Source: Triatoma infestans (Eukaryota; Arthropoda; Insecta; Hemiptera; Reduviidae). Taken from it: a DNA stretch of 64,000 nt. This document shows, one piece after another, positions 11,891 through 23,040 of this stretch. The stretch lies in contig JAAEAF010000398.1 of assembly GCA_011037195.1 (NCBI GenBank), forward strand, positions 29,343 to 93,342, read 5' to 3'. The first letter of the stretch is position 1. Each line of letters starts with the position of its first letter. The notes below the pieces were generated by a model. That model searched no databases. It was not told the origin of the DNA and saw nothing but the letters and a program-made list of their open reading frames with translations. The translations under genes and the position numbers were made by a program.

Positions 11891-13083
11891 GGACCAGCAC
11901 GGGAAAATTCGTTATTATAACCATTTATTCCTGTACCTATAGCATTTTTGAAAGTTCATCGGACATGCGATAGTCCTAAGCAAAAAAGGATTTGAAATTA
12001 CTGATCTAAATATATGATGAAATGCATCTGATGATATCTAAGTATAATAAACTTTGAATAAATAAACTGCAAAGAAATTTTCGGTAGCTGATTTCACAAC
12101 AAAATATATTTTAGTGGCTGACCAGTACAGGCTCTATCAACTTTTTGATATTAATATATTGCCTTCTGAAATAATAATATATTTTCACTTTTTGTAAAAT
12201 AAAAATAAAAAATAAAAAAAAGTGAAAAAAGGAAATTAAAAGACAAGATTTCTTTTTTATTTAATTTAAATAAATTAAAATATTCCTCTCTAGTGACGCA
12301 AATACTTACACAGAGATTACCATGAATAATGTTTTCTTGGAGACGTCAGCAAGATTTGCGTGACCGGTTAACTGATCACGAATTCCCACTTTCTTTTCTT
12401 TTAGGATGGATGATATAGAAAAAAAAAAAAGTAGAAACGGCTAATGTATCTAAGTGACAGAGTTTTCAAAGCAATATATTTCTTTTAGATTAATATATGT
12501 ATTTATATATTGTTACTGAACATAAGAAACAATATTTATTTAAACTATGAATTGTATTTTTAGTTTTATTTTTAAATGTTCCACAATACTATCAATAAAA
12601 AGTATTCAACACTGTTAGGGCTGTTTATTTAATCTAACCAAATTACCTGCAATTGGATCTAATTACATAACAACTGGTACAAATTTAATTATTTAAATTA
12701 TTTAATATAGAGGTTTGTATAAATTTTCTACAGTTCATGTTGAAAATGTGCAAAAATAAATGTATTTATAAAAAAAAAATTATGTAAATAAATAAATTTA
12801 CAGATAATATGGTTGTCTCTTTAAAATACAATAAATTACTTTTATCAAAATAGGTTAAAATTGTATTAATTTATAACAAAATTAAATAAACCTTTTGGTC
12901 TTTTTTGAAAACCAAATTCAAAGTACTTACTTTATTGAGTAATAATTTTACAATAAAATTTATTCAGGTAAATAACAAATGCTATAAATTAATTAATTCA
13001 AGTTCATTAATTTTACAAAAGAACTAATCTCTCCAATATTAATTATACTATACATTATTACACTACACTATATTTAATAATAT
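11891..13083. other. AT-rich stretch, no gene recognised
   Basis: Sequence of very low complexity, dominated by A and T. No coding frame with recognisable motifs and no dispersed repeat from this window was identified. Confidence 0.5.
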
Positions 13084-13457
13084 TGTAACGTTTTTCCTCT
13101 AAACTCTAGCTACTGCAATTAGTTTTAAGGTGGGTTCGTATAGATAAAATACTCCAAACTTCAATAAAGAAATTGTTATACACAATAAATTACAAAATAG
13201 AACACTTAATAAATAATAATTAATTTTTCAGTTTAAACCACAAAAGTTCACTTTTTATACACTTTCCACAAACGTACATTTCGTTTGTAACTTGAAAACT
13301 CTCTCAACTTTCTTGCGGTCCTACTATTTATACCGGTGGAGAATTTCTCAATCCTTCCACAAAGAAACAGAGCGCGTCGCCAGCGCTTCCTAGCGGCCGC
13401 TAAGAGAATTTGAGGTTCCTACTTCCTCTCCTAGATGGCACCACTGGCTGAGATACA
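13084..13457 (-). mobile_element. Solo LTR (374 bp) with ATAT duplication
   Basis: The unit begins TGTAAC and ends GATACA on the plus strand, giving the TG...CA ends of an LTR. It is flanked by ATAT on both sides (13080-13083 and 13458-13461), a 4-bp target-site duplication. On the minus strand there is a TATA box (TATAAATA, plus-strand 13324-13331) in a less AT-rich context. Transcription would therefore run on the minus strand. A 4-bp duplication fits the Ty3/Gypsy or BEL/Pao groups. No internal retroviral region is present, so this is a solo LTR left by recombination. Confidence 0.7.
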
Positions 13458-13494
13458 ATATTTTTATTAATAATTATACAAAAGAATTTATGTG

Positions 13495-14087
13495 TTTGTT
13501 TGAAAAATGTTTCAAATAATAGTAATACGTTTTCATGTGTGAAGTTAGCATAAGAAGTTTAAAGGAAATTGCTTTGGTCGTTTTCGAGAAATTTCCAAAA
13601 AACTCGAAAAACTATTCTGTAAAATTGCATTTCCGATTAATCGATTTTCATCAAATTTGAAATTCTATTCAATTCTTACACTGTGTAATAATATTATATA
13701 GATGGTAAAATCAATTATACTGAAGGAGTACTCTAAATAAAAGCATAAATTTTCCCAGGAAAATATTTCAAATAAAAGTGATAGGTATTTTTATATATGT
13801 AGATAGTATACGTAGTTTAAAAAACAAACAAAAAAATCATTGAAGCCGGTTTCGAGATAATCACGAAAAAATATTCTGAAAAAAATAACTGAACAAAACA
13901 CTCAGTAAAGTCGCACTTTCGGTTAATGGATTTTGCCCGAAATGTTCATGTCTGATGGTAGATCTTACTATAATTGTGCACACATTTACAAACACGCTAA
14001 AACGTGTACTCAAAACATATATTTCCGGTGAAATCTCGATTTGGAAAATATGGCACGATCGCAATACTTCATCTTACCAAGAAAAAA
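13495..14087 (-). repeat. Family A copy 1 (partial)
   Basis: A partial, reverse-oriented copy of the 1-kb family A repeat. It contains ATGTTTCAAATAA, GTTTTCGAGAAA, 'TTCCG(G)TTAAT.GATTTT' and the terminal part AAATCTCGATTTGGAAAATA. It ends in a damaged version of the hairpin end. It faces copy 2 at 14241, separated by about 150 bp of less AT-rich, unassigned DNA. Confidence 0.6.
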
Positions 14088-14240
14088 AAATACTATGGCG
14101 CCACAACCCATGAAGGGCTAAGACTTGTCAGACGGCGATTTGTATTTGGGAGCGTGTGGGTAAGCACGCCGCAGTTCCCTCACCGTTTCTTAGTTCCGGC
14201 CTTCGCTACCTAGGTGCGCTACCAACTGTCGCTTTCCATT

Positions 14241-15239
14241 TTTACTTTCTCTTACTCCTAGTAAGAGGAAGTATTGTAATCGTGTCAAATTTTCGATATC
14301 CAGTGTTTACCGGAAATATCCATTTTGAGGTCCCCTGAGTCCAAAAAAGTGGTTTTTAGCGAATGGTCTCTGTGCGTGTGTGTGTATGTATGTATGTGAA
14401 CAGCATAGGTCAAAAACGAAAAACCGTAGAAGTTCAAACTTGATATTCCGTTTAGATATCACCATGGGATCTGACAGTACGTTATCTGTCAAAATTCCTC
14501 AACCGGAAGTACCACTTTGCTAGTTGGATTTTTTGCAATTTTCTCAAAAATAGCTCCGTAGATTTTCTTGAAACATCGTATATAAACTAAACATGCAAAG
14601 ATCTACAAATTTTATTTAAAACATTTCTCTGGGAAAATTCATTTAAGGGCACTTTTGGGAGAGGGGTGGGGTTAGGTTTTCATCTTAACCGCTATTTTCA
14701 GTTTATTACACAATTCTGTCATCTAAATAATGTTAATTACAATTAAATATGTTTGTTGAAATCCGAGTTTGGAAAAAATCGGATAACTGGAATAGCGTTT
14801 GTTATAACAATTTACTAAATGATATTTTCACTTTTTCGCGATTTTCTCAAAAATGGCTTCGACTATTTTTTTGAATCTTCATATATAAACTAAGCATGCA
14901 AAGATCTACATCTTTTGTTAAAAAAATTTCTCTGGGAAAATTCATTTAAAGGGCACTTTTTAGGGGAGAGGTGGGGTTATGTTTTTCTCTAAAGTGCTAT
15001 CATAGTTGATTATACAATTCTATCATCAAAGAAAATTAATTAGAAATACATAGATGGCCAAAATTCCGAGTTTCTAGGAAATTAGTAAACCGGAAGTGCG
15101 GTTTTACTGAACAGTTTTTTTCAGTTTTCGACGATTTTCATTAAATTTGGTACACAAACTATAAAATTTGTCAATTATAATTTTGAGAACAGGTTTAAGA
15201 GAAAGTTGTGTGTGTGTTTCACACCAGATTTTTTTTTTT
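14241..15239 (+). repeat. Family A copy 2 (full length)
   Basis: A full-length copy of about 1 kb. It starts TTTACTTTCTCTTACTCC with the hairpin CTTACTCCTAGTAAG and then has the CCGGAAATATCC motif. A GT microsatellite lies at about 14370-14395. Two internal blocks follow, each containing TTTTCTCAAAAATRGCT and TTCTCTGGGAAAATTCATTT, so the body is itself a tandem duplication. It ends GAGAAAGTTGTGTGTGTGTT then TCACACCAGATTTTT. Confidence 0.75.
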
Positions 15240-15382
15240 ACTTAAGTTTACTTACTAGCCTTAAGAAAAAGTAAAAATAAGACTGGCAGTGTATTAGTGG
15301 CATGTAGGGATTAAAATGTACTTTTTCCTTCCACTTGATACCCCTTCTCACGCTGGTGGGGTCTTCAATTTTTGATTATATA

Positions 15383-15550
15383 AGGGAAGGAATTAGCTTA
15401 GTAATAGGGTACTTGACACACATGAGAAGTTCTTGGGTTCGAGTTCAGCAGTATTACTCTTAGATTTTCTCTTCCTAGAAGCCTCTGTAGCTCACTTCCG
15501 GAGGCCGGCAATGCATTGAAACCATAGATCTTGACGCGCTAAAAATAAGC
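15383..15550 (+). mobile_element. Divergent tRNA-derived SINE copy
   Basis: The stretch keeps the order of the SINE at 40.5 kb: a tRNA-like head (GGAATTAGCTTAGTAATAGG as A box, GGGTTCGAGTTC as B box), TTAGATTTTCTCTTCCTAG, a shortened body and the 3' end CATAGATCTTGACGCGCTAA. It lacks most of the central hairpin. Confidence 0.6.
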
Positions 15551-15719
15551 TCGCAGCCAAAAACTAGGCGCTTCTTGGTCACTCAATTGCTCTGAATTCC
15601 TGCCCAGCGATGTACTTCTCTTTCTAAGCCGCTGTTCTTATTTAACCACAAACGCTACTGTCCGACCGGGAAATTTATCGCTACTTGTCAAACATACACT
15701 TAAACTACCTCGTTAGGAT

Positions 15720-16623
15720 CTGCATCTACTAACCCTACTCTTTCCTCTTGTCAAACCAGCTTATCTTGTTCAGTTCGAGTGGTCTGTAGTCATTTATCCA
15801 TTCTATCCTTTATCCTTTTTACCCAACCGGGCAATTTGTTGGTATCTATGAAATATGACATTTCTGGGTTCGTTAGAACATCTCCACCCATCCATTCTCT
15901 CTATTTTTATCTTAGAGTAATTACATCATTATAACAAAACACAGAACCTACACACACACACACTCACAAATACCTAGAAATAGAAACCAATCGCTAAAAA
16001 TATTTATATCAGGGATCTCAAAACATATATTTCCGGGATAAATTGAATTACGAAAATGAGACATGATGTAATAGTTTCTTTTATGCCCATAATAGAAAAT
16101 AAAAGCTAAAGTAGAATGTACGATACTTGTGAACTAAACAGGTGAACTTTCTCAGAAAATAGTTTTTGTATACAATAAGAAAGAATGTGATAGCAAGGTC
16201 CAAGTTTAATGTAATTTCCCATTTTACAGCTTCATTTAGTTATAAGAATGTAGATGGCTAGTGTAACAATCTAATATCCATCCAGAAAATGGAACAGTCT
16301 CAGTTAGAGAGCTCTTTAAATGGATCAATGTTTAAATAAATAGTCATGAATACTATTCTATCCAAACCAGTGTGGCTATAACGTAGAAACTTACCGGTTT
16401 TTTCCGTGAAACCTATTTTCTTTGCAGTTTTCGATATTTATTTTCGATTCTGCACTGAAACTAGCTTCAGTTTTGTAATAATTAATTGGAAAATGGAATT
16501 TTTGTTTGATTATAGAAAAAAGTTATAGAACAATAATGAAAAGTTTTAACAAAATTAAAAGTAGTTTTACTTTCTCGTTGGTTGCATGGTGAATTACTAT
16601 CTTGGTACTTTATTATCTAATAA
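15720..16623 (+). repeat. Repeat family B, copy 2
   Basis: The segment matches 7905-8809 over its whole length (for example TGTCAAACCAGCTTATCTTG, CAACCGGGCAATTTGTTGGT and AATAGTCATGAATACTATTC). The Harbinger-like element at 16624 follows directly, at the same junction as in copy 1. No coding frame was recognised, and the family type is unknown. Confidence 0.6.
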
Positions 16624-17546
16624 AGGCGGGTTTACACGAGTCAATTTGATTGATTCAGTTTGGTTGAATCAATGAAACTGATCCGTGTAAAATATAATTT
16701 CAATGAAATTGATGATTGAAATGAAGTTGGACTAGTTCTACTTTTTTGATCAATTTGATGGAAACATCCATTGGAACCAGCAGATTGAACAGTGTAAACA
16801 GTCTGTCAATGATCTTGATGTGCAAATCAATTGTTTTCTGGTAGGTTTCAGCGAGGTAGGTTATTTTCTTTCTATGGATGTTGTTTACAGTTTTTGTGTT
16901 TAAACCATGTTGAGATGTGTCAAAAATAAAAGAAATTGTAATAAAAATGTCTAAAAACAAGGAAAAAAAAATACCTAATATTAAATGGATACACCAATAC
17001 ACTCAATTATACTAAATTTATGCAAGGGCAGGCCGTGTTTATGTAGTACCAAATCAACAGAGTATAAAGACAATGCATATTAAGAAATTGTTGATAAACT
17101 GTACATTGTGGCTTAAACATTGATCTCCTTATGTCAAAAATAAAAACAATCCGCACAAGTTATAAAAACAAGTTCAATACAGCTTTTTTCTGCTTGAATT
17201 TTTTTTAAATAATTTTCTGATGTGATCAGTGATAATCTCAGTAATACAAGCTACTCCAACATGCACAACACATAGCCTTAACTTTTCTCTTCTCATGAGA
17301 GCCATTTTCAAAAAAAAAAAAGAAAAGAAAACCAAGCACAAAATAAGCACAAAGAGCTTATAAAGAAAAATGTGTGTCCAGAAAGCAAACACATTAACAT
17401 TCGCATAAAATCTCTCAATCAGCGCCACTTATTTTTTCGCTGATTGGATCAACTTCATTGAACTGTGTAACACTAAACACTTCATTTCATATGAAATGAT
17501 TATCAACGAAACTGAATCAATCAAATTGACTCGTGTAAACCCGCCT
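16624..17546. mobile_element. PIF/Harbinger-like non-autonomous element, 923 bp
   Basis: Terminal inverted repeats of about 38 bp are identical at both ends (AGGCGGGTTTACACGAGTCA... at 16624 and its reverse complement ending at 17546). They are flanked by TAA at 16621-16623 and 17547-17549, the 3-bp TWA duplication typical of PIF/Harbinger elements. The interior shows a minus-strand open frame of 84 codons at 17174-17428 with no DDE motif, so it is probably non-autonomous. Identical TIRs suggest relatively recent insertion. A left-hand fragment of the same element is found at 8810-9115. Confidence 0.75.
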
Positions 17547-17549
17547 TAA

Positions 17550-18305
17550 TATAACCTTTCTAATATAAAAACTTATTACCAACTTTCGCTTTTTCAACCG
17601 CCAAAAAATCCCTTTCTTAATACTATTATGTTTTATTTAATATTCATAAACAGTAGCGGAGAAAATTTCATGTTAAATAGATAGTTGCTAGATTTTAAGA
17701 TAATGCAACAAGTTCATCCTAGATTTTACAAAGATATAACCCGAAAATCCGACACAAACCTTATTTCAAATCTGTCAACCAATTTTGGTTATTTCAGTTT
17801 TCCGATTTTCTGCTTCAATTGTTTTTTGTTTTTTTTTTTTTAATCTTAGTATATGACTTAGTCTAGGTCTACAACTTTTTTCATTTTTTCTCTCAAAAAT
17901 GGATTTTTTTTTTGGAGGTGCCGGTGAAGTGAGGGGGGCCGCGTGCAAAGTATACCAGGCATAGGGGCTGCCAAATTTATCTAATTTGTACATTGATTCA
18001 ATTTAACCAAATATTTCAAATTTTACAAAGATTTGTTTTTCGTACTAATTTCTCCACTTGATGTTAGTGATGTTAGATTTCTTACTTATATATATTAATA
18101 TAAACTTGCATAACGTTTCATACAAAGACTTTTTCTACTTTAATTAATTAATAATGCATATTCGATTTGTGTATCCAAACAATTTGTTAATAATCTATAT
18201 TTCATTTTCTTTTACAAATAAATGTTGGACTTTTTTTTATCATAAAATTTTAATTGAAATGTTCAAAAATTCATCCTTATTTTTCAACATTTTATTGACA
18301 TTTGA
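17550..18305. other. AT-rich stretch, no gene recognised
   Basis: T-rich and A-rich sequence with a short G-rich patch at about 17918-17945. No gene or assigned repeat was found. Confidence 0.45.
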
Positions 18306-18309
18306 ACAT

Positions 18310-19298
18310 AAAAAAATCTGGTGTGAAACACTCACACAACTTTCTCTTACTCCTGTTCTCAAAATTATAATTGACAAAAGTTATAGAATGTGTACCAAAT
18401 ATAACGAAATTTGTCGAAAACTGTTCAGTAAAAGCGCACTTCCGGCTTACAAATTTTCTTAAAACTTGGAATTTTGGCCATCCATTTATTTCTAATTAAT
18501 TTTTTTGGATGACAGAATTGTATAATCAACTATGATACCACTTTAGAGGAAGCTGTAACCCCACCCCTCCCCTAAAAGTGCCCTTAAATGAATTTTCCCA
18601 GAGAAATGTTTTAAATAAAAGTTATACATCTTTGTATGTTTAGTTTATATACGTAGTTTCAAGAAAATCGTCGGAGTCATTTTCGAGAAAATCGCGAAAA
18701 AGTGAAAAAATTATTTAGTAAAGTGGTAAAGTAAACGCACTTCCGGTTATCCTGATGTTTTCAAAATCGGAATTTCAACAACATATTTAATTTTAATTAA
18801 AATTATTTAGAAGATAGAATTGTCTAATAAACTGAAATAGCACTTTAGATGAAAACCTAACCCCACTCCTCCCCATAAGTGCCCTTAAATGAATTTTCCC
18901 AGAGAAATGTTTCAAATAAAAGTTGTAGCTGTTAGTATGTGTAGTTAATATAGAAAGTTTGAAGAAAATCGTTGGAGCGATTTTTGAGAAAATTGCAATA
19001 ACCTAAAAAAAACAACAAGTAAAGTGGTACTTCCGGTTGAGGAATTTTAACAGATGACCCACTGTCGGGACCCATGGTGATACCTAAACGGAATATCAAG
19101 TTTGAACTTTCTACGATTTTTCGTTTTTAAGCTATGCTGTTCACATATATACACACACAGACACACACAGGCCATTTGCTAAAAACCACTTTTTTGGACT
19201 CAGGGGACCTCAAAACGGATATTTCCGGTGAAAACTCGATATGGAAAATTTGACACGATTACAATACTTCCTCTTACTAGGAGTAAGAGAAAGTAAAA
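18310..19298 (-). repeat. Family A copy 3 (full length, reverse)
   Basis: Starts AAAAAAATCTGGTGTGAAAC followed by ACTCACACAACTTTCTCTTA and ends CTCTTACTAGGAGTAAGAGA then AAGTAAAA. The 15-bp ACTTTCTCTTACTCC near the first end is the exact reverse complement of GGAGTAAGAGAAAGT at the other end. A CA microsatellite lies at about 19147-19166. Confidence 0.75.
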
Positions 19299-20211
19299 AT
19301 ATGGTGAGAAACACCCATACAATTTTCTCTAACTACAATTTACAAAATTGTAATTGGAAAATTTTCATAGATACCAAACTTATATGGAGAAAATAGCGAA
19401 AATTGAAAAAACTGTTCAGTAAAAAACACACTTCCGGTTTACTAATTTTGTTGAAACTCGAAATTACGGCAATCTATTTATTTCTAATTAATTTTGCTTG
19501 GGTATAATTAATTAGAAGCCATTCCCCGAAAACCCCTTAAATGAGTTTACCCGAAGAAATGACACAAATAAAAGTAGTAGCTTTTTATATGTGTAGTTCT
19601 CACACTTAGTTTAAAGAAAATCATTGGAGCCGTTTTACATAAAATAGCAGAAAACTGAAAAATACTTTTCAGTAACACGCACTTCCGGTCAGCCGATTTT
19701 CTTCAAATTCCGAATTAAAACAACACAATTAATTCCGTGTAATAAATTAAGATAGCACTTCAGAGTGAAACATAATCCTTCGTAATGACTCCTTAAATGG
19801 GCTTATCCGGAGAAATGTTTTGAAATAAAAGTTGTAGCTCATTATTTGTATAGTTGATGGTTTTATTTTTCTTAATCGTTGGAGCCGTTTTCGAGAAAAT
19901 CGTAAAAAACTGAAACATCGATTCTGTAATAATTTTTACTTCCGGTAGATGGATTTTGCCCAAAATCTATGTGTGTGTCTGATGAGGTGCTAGTATCTAA
20001 ACGGAATACCAAGTTTGAGCTTCCTGCAAGTTTTCATTTTTGAGATATTCTGTTAAAATATAGACACACACACACACACGTAGACTATTTTCTAAAAACC
20101 ACTTTTTTGGACTCAAGGGACCTCAAAACGTATATTTCCGGCAAAAACTCGATATCAAAAATTTGACCCGATTACAATATTTCCTCTTACTAGAGGTAAG
20201 AGAAAGTGAAA
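19299..20211 (-). repeat. Family A copy 4, head-to-tail with copy 3
   Basis: It begins immediately where copy 3 ends (ATGGTGAGAAACACCCATAC) and runs in the same direction to CTCTTACTAGAGGTAAGAGA followed by AAGTGAAAA. It is more diverged than copy 3. Direct head-to-tail adjacency without spacer is seen for rolling-circle type elements. Confidence 0.65.
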
Positions 20212-21048
20212 ACTTAATTAACGGCGACTACTACTTGAAAGGCAAAAACATTTCAGATTTGTAAAAGTTTCATAAATAGGTGCTTATAAAGCTTCTGTAA
20301 TCTTAAAGAATGTAATGATGATATACTTTCAATTACAGTCATTAATATCTTAGATATTCAAATGCATATTTGTTTAAAATAAAAAAAAAATTAAAAAATG
20401 AAAATATGATGGAATACTCAGCAGAAAAAAATAATTATGTTTTATATTCATGGGCTTCTAGTTTAAGATAACGAATCCCCTTAATGAAGTATGTTTTTAT
20501 TTTGTTAAGACTTTCTTAACTTAACAAGAGCAGTCACGTTCATCTTTACCCCCAGTATCTTTCTTAATTGTAATGAGGACTAAAAGGAGAGAAGATCATG
20601 TTGTTCTCTTTGGTTTCTACCCAGTACGTGCTCGTTTATTATTTTCGGCCCATTCTCTAACCAAGTTCCATGGTATGAGAAAACCGCGGTGTTAATAGAG
20701 TCATTCTATGTAGTTGCCTGGTAAGCAAAACGTGTACGTGTGAGTTTTGTGGTAAGAGTTGAAAACACTTCTTATCAAAGTAATGATGATATGGGTGAAG
20801 AATTGTAAAGCACACAGACAACTCCCCTCAGTATCATATTCAATACAACCTTAGTCGTTGCCAGTATATCCTGCTGCCTTGTAAGAGATACTCCAGCCCA
20901 CTCAATACAAAAGTGCGTTATCGTCCCTATGATTGAACCTTTACAATCACTCATTCCACTCACTTTATGAACAAATTTTTAAAGAAGATGATAAGAAAAA
21001 GCATCCAAACGAGCCTTTCACTTAGTAACCTCCAACAGGGTTATAACA
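20212..21048. other. No gene recognised
   Basis: The stretch has no recognisable coding motif or family assignment. A minus-strand open frame of 62 codons at 20775-20963 has no known motif. Confidence 0.4.
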
Positions 21049-21050
21049 TT

Positions 21051-22654
21051 TTTACTTTCTCTTACTGTCAAATTTTCGATATCGAGTTTTTGATATCGAT
21101 ACCAGAAATATCAGTTTTGAGGTCCCCTTAGTCAAAAAAAGTGATTTTTAGCAATTGGTCTGTTGTGTGTGTGAAATTGCACAATGTTCATGGTTAATAT
21201 TTCATTATCGTCCTACCAGAAGGCCAGAGTTTAAACTTTTCGCAAATATCGTACAATCGAAGGGGCCACTTTACTGAATAGCTTTTTCCAGTTCTTTGTG
21301 ATTTTACTAGAAAACTGCTTCAAGAAATTTCTTTAAACTTGTTATATCAACTGCTCATACAATGAAGCTACAAGTTTTATTAGAAACATTTCTCCAGGAA
21401 AATTCTTTTATGGACACTTTTGGTGGGGTTATGGTTTCCTTTAAAATGCTATTTCAGATTATTACACAATTCTATCGTCTAAATAATATTAATTAGAATT
21501 AAATATGTTGTCGAAATTGCGAGTTTGAAGAAAATCGGATGACCGAAAGTGTGACTTTACTGAAAGTAGTTTTCAATTTTCTACTTTTTTGTATAAAACG
21601 GCTCCAAACGATTTTCCTTCAATTTTTTTAGACATTAACTACACATTTAAAGAGTTACAATTATTATTTGTAATATTTCTCCGAGAAAATTCATTTAGGG
21701 GACTTTTTGGGGAATGGAGTGGGGTTATGTTTACATCTAATGTGCTATTTCAGTTTAACAATGTGCTATATAATTCTGGCAAGTAAATAATGTAATGGAA
21801 TCGTTTGTTGTGTGTGATTCCTGGAGTAGCAGATGTCTTGAAGAGGGCAGAAGTTAGTGCTCGAATAATTAAACGGTTTATATAAAAATAACTATAATTG
21901 AACAATACTTTGAACGTTAGAAATGGTAACTAATAATTATAATAAAATACTTAGTAATAAATAGAAGATAAATTAGAATGATAAAATAACTAACTAAGAT
22001 GCACAACTAAAGAAAGATAAGTTTGAATATAACTGTAAATTGCCGCTTGGGTATATAGACGTGCTCGTTTGGCCGTGGATGATATAATAATGATCTCGTC
22101 GTATATCATAGAGTTTATATATTGGTGTTGGCCACACTCACACCAAGACATCTGCCCTAGTGTGCGACCTTCGTAGTTTTCTGACCTTATTCAGGTCAGT
22201 TCAGACGTCAACCTTATCGCGGTGCTTGCTTATTGATCTACAGTATTGATGAAAAGGATTTGTTAATCGTTTGTTTGGCCGCGGCTGTCTTGAAGCCGGC
22301 GGCCGGTTGCTGGTTATACTTTTATTACTGCCACCCTTTGTTGAGATAGCAGCTGGCTGGAACCACTAGTTGTAAATTATTATTTCTTTGGTGTACTTTG
22401 CCGATGTCAATGACTTTGCCATGTCATTACAATAATATTAATTAGGATTATATAAGTTGCTAAAATTCCCAGTTTTAAGAAAATCGGTTGAGCGGAAGTG
22501 CGACTTTACTGAATAGGTTTTCCAGTTTTTTTTAATTTTTCTCTATAAAAATGGCGATGGTTTTAAACACTAGTAAAAATTGTAAGTGTGAAGAACATTT
22601 GCCATTTCGCAGTAAGAAAAAGAAAAAATGCTTCACACCAGATTTTTTTTTTTT
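21051..22654 (+). repeat. Family A copy 5, interrupted by a solo LTR
   Basis: The two parts, 21051-21790 and 22432-22654, together form one forward copy from TTTACTTTCTCTTACTGTCA to GCTTCACACCAGATTTTTTT. The gap is filled by the solo LTR at 21791-22431, which entered the conserved AAATAATATTAATTAG block. Confidence 0.7.
21791..22431. mobile_element. Solo LTR (641 bp) with ATAA duplication
   Basis: The unit begins TGTAATGGAATC and ends GCCATGTCATTACA. The outer 7 bp are perfect inverted repeats (TGTAATG / CATTACA) in TG...CA form. ATAA is duplicated at 21787-21790 and 22432-22435. The empty site can be reconstructed from other family A copies, which read AAATAATRTTAATTAG at this point. It is visibly less AT-rich than its host repeat. 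No gag or pol remains. Confidence 0.75.
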
Positions 22655-23040
22655 ATCTAATTCTTTGACACTTAGATATTAGAATGGGGGGGATTTTCTT
22701 GCTTTTTTATTTATTTATTTATTTATTGCTCTTAAGGTACGTGCCTTTTAGCAAGGAGTAGGGTACAAGACAATACATAAAGAGTAACATAATTCTACCC
22801 ATACATAGATATATAAAGACAATACATTAGTGCTTCAATGGCAATACAAAGAAACTTGAATGTTATTAATAAATAAATAAATAAAGTAAAAAAAAAAATT
22901 CTGTTGAGTAAAACAAATTATAAATCATGTGGTTATAATTAAGATAATGACACTTTTTCTTTGTTCTTGCTTTTTTTTACTTTTTAATAATTAAGATTAC
23001 AGCATTAATTTTGAAATCTTTAACAAAAATTATTTATTCA

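Noticed and set aside
16700..17428. Minus-strand open frames of 84-100 codons inside the Harbinger-like element
   Set aside because: They lack DDE or Myb-like motifs, are Phe/Leu/Ile-rich from T-rich DNA, and overlap the inverted repeats.
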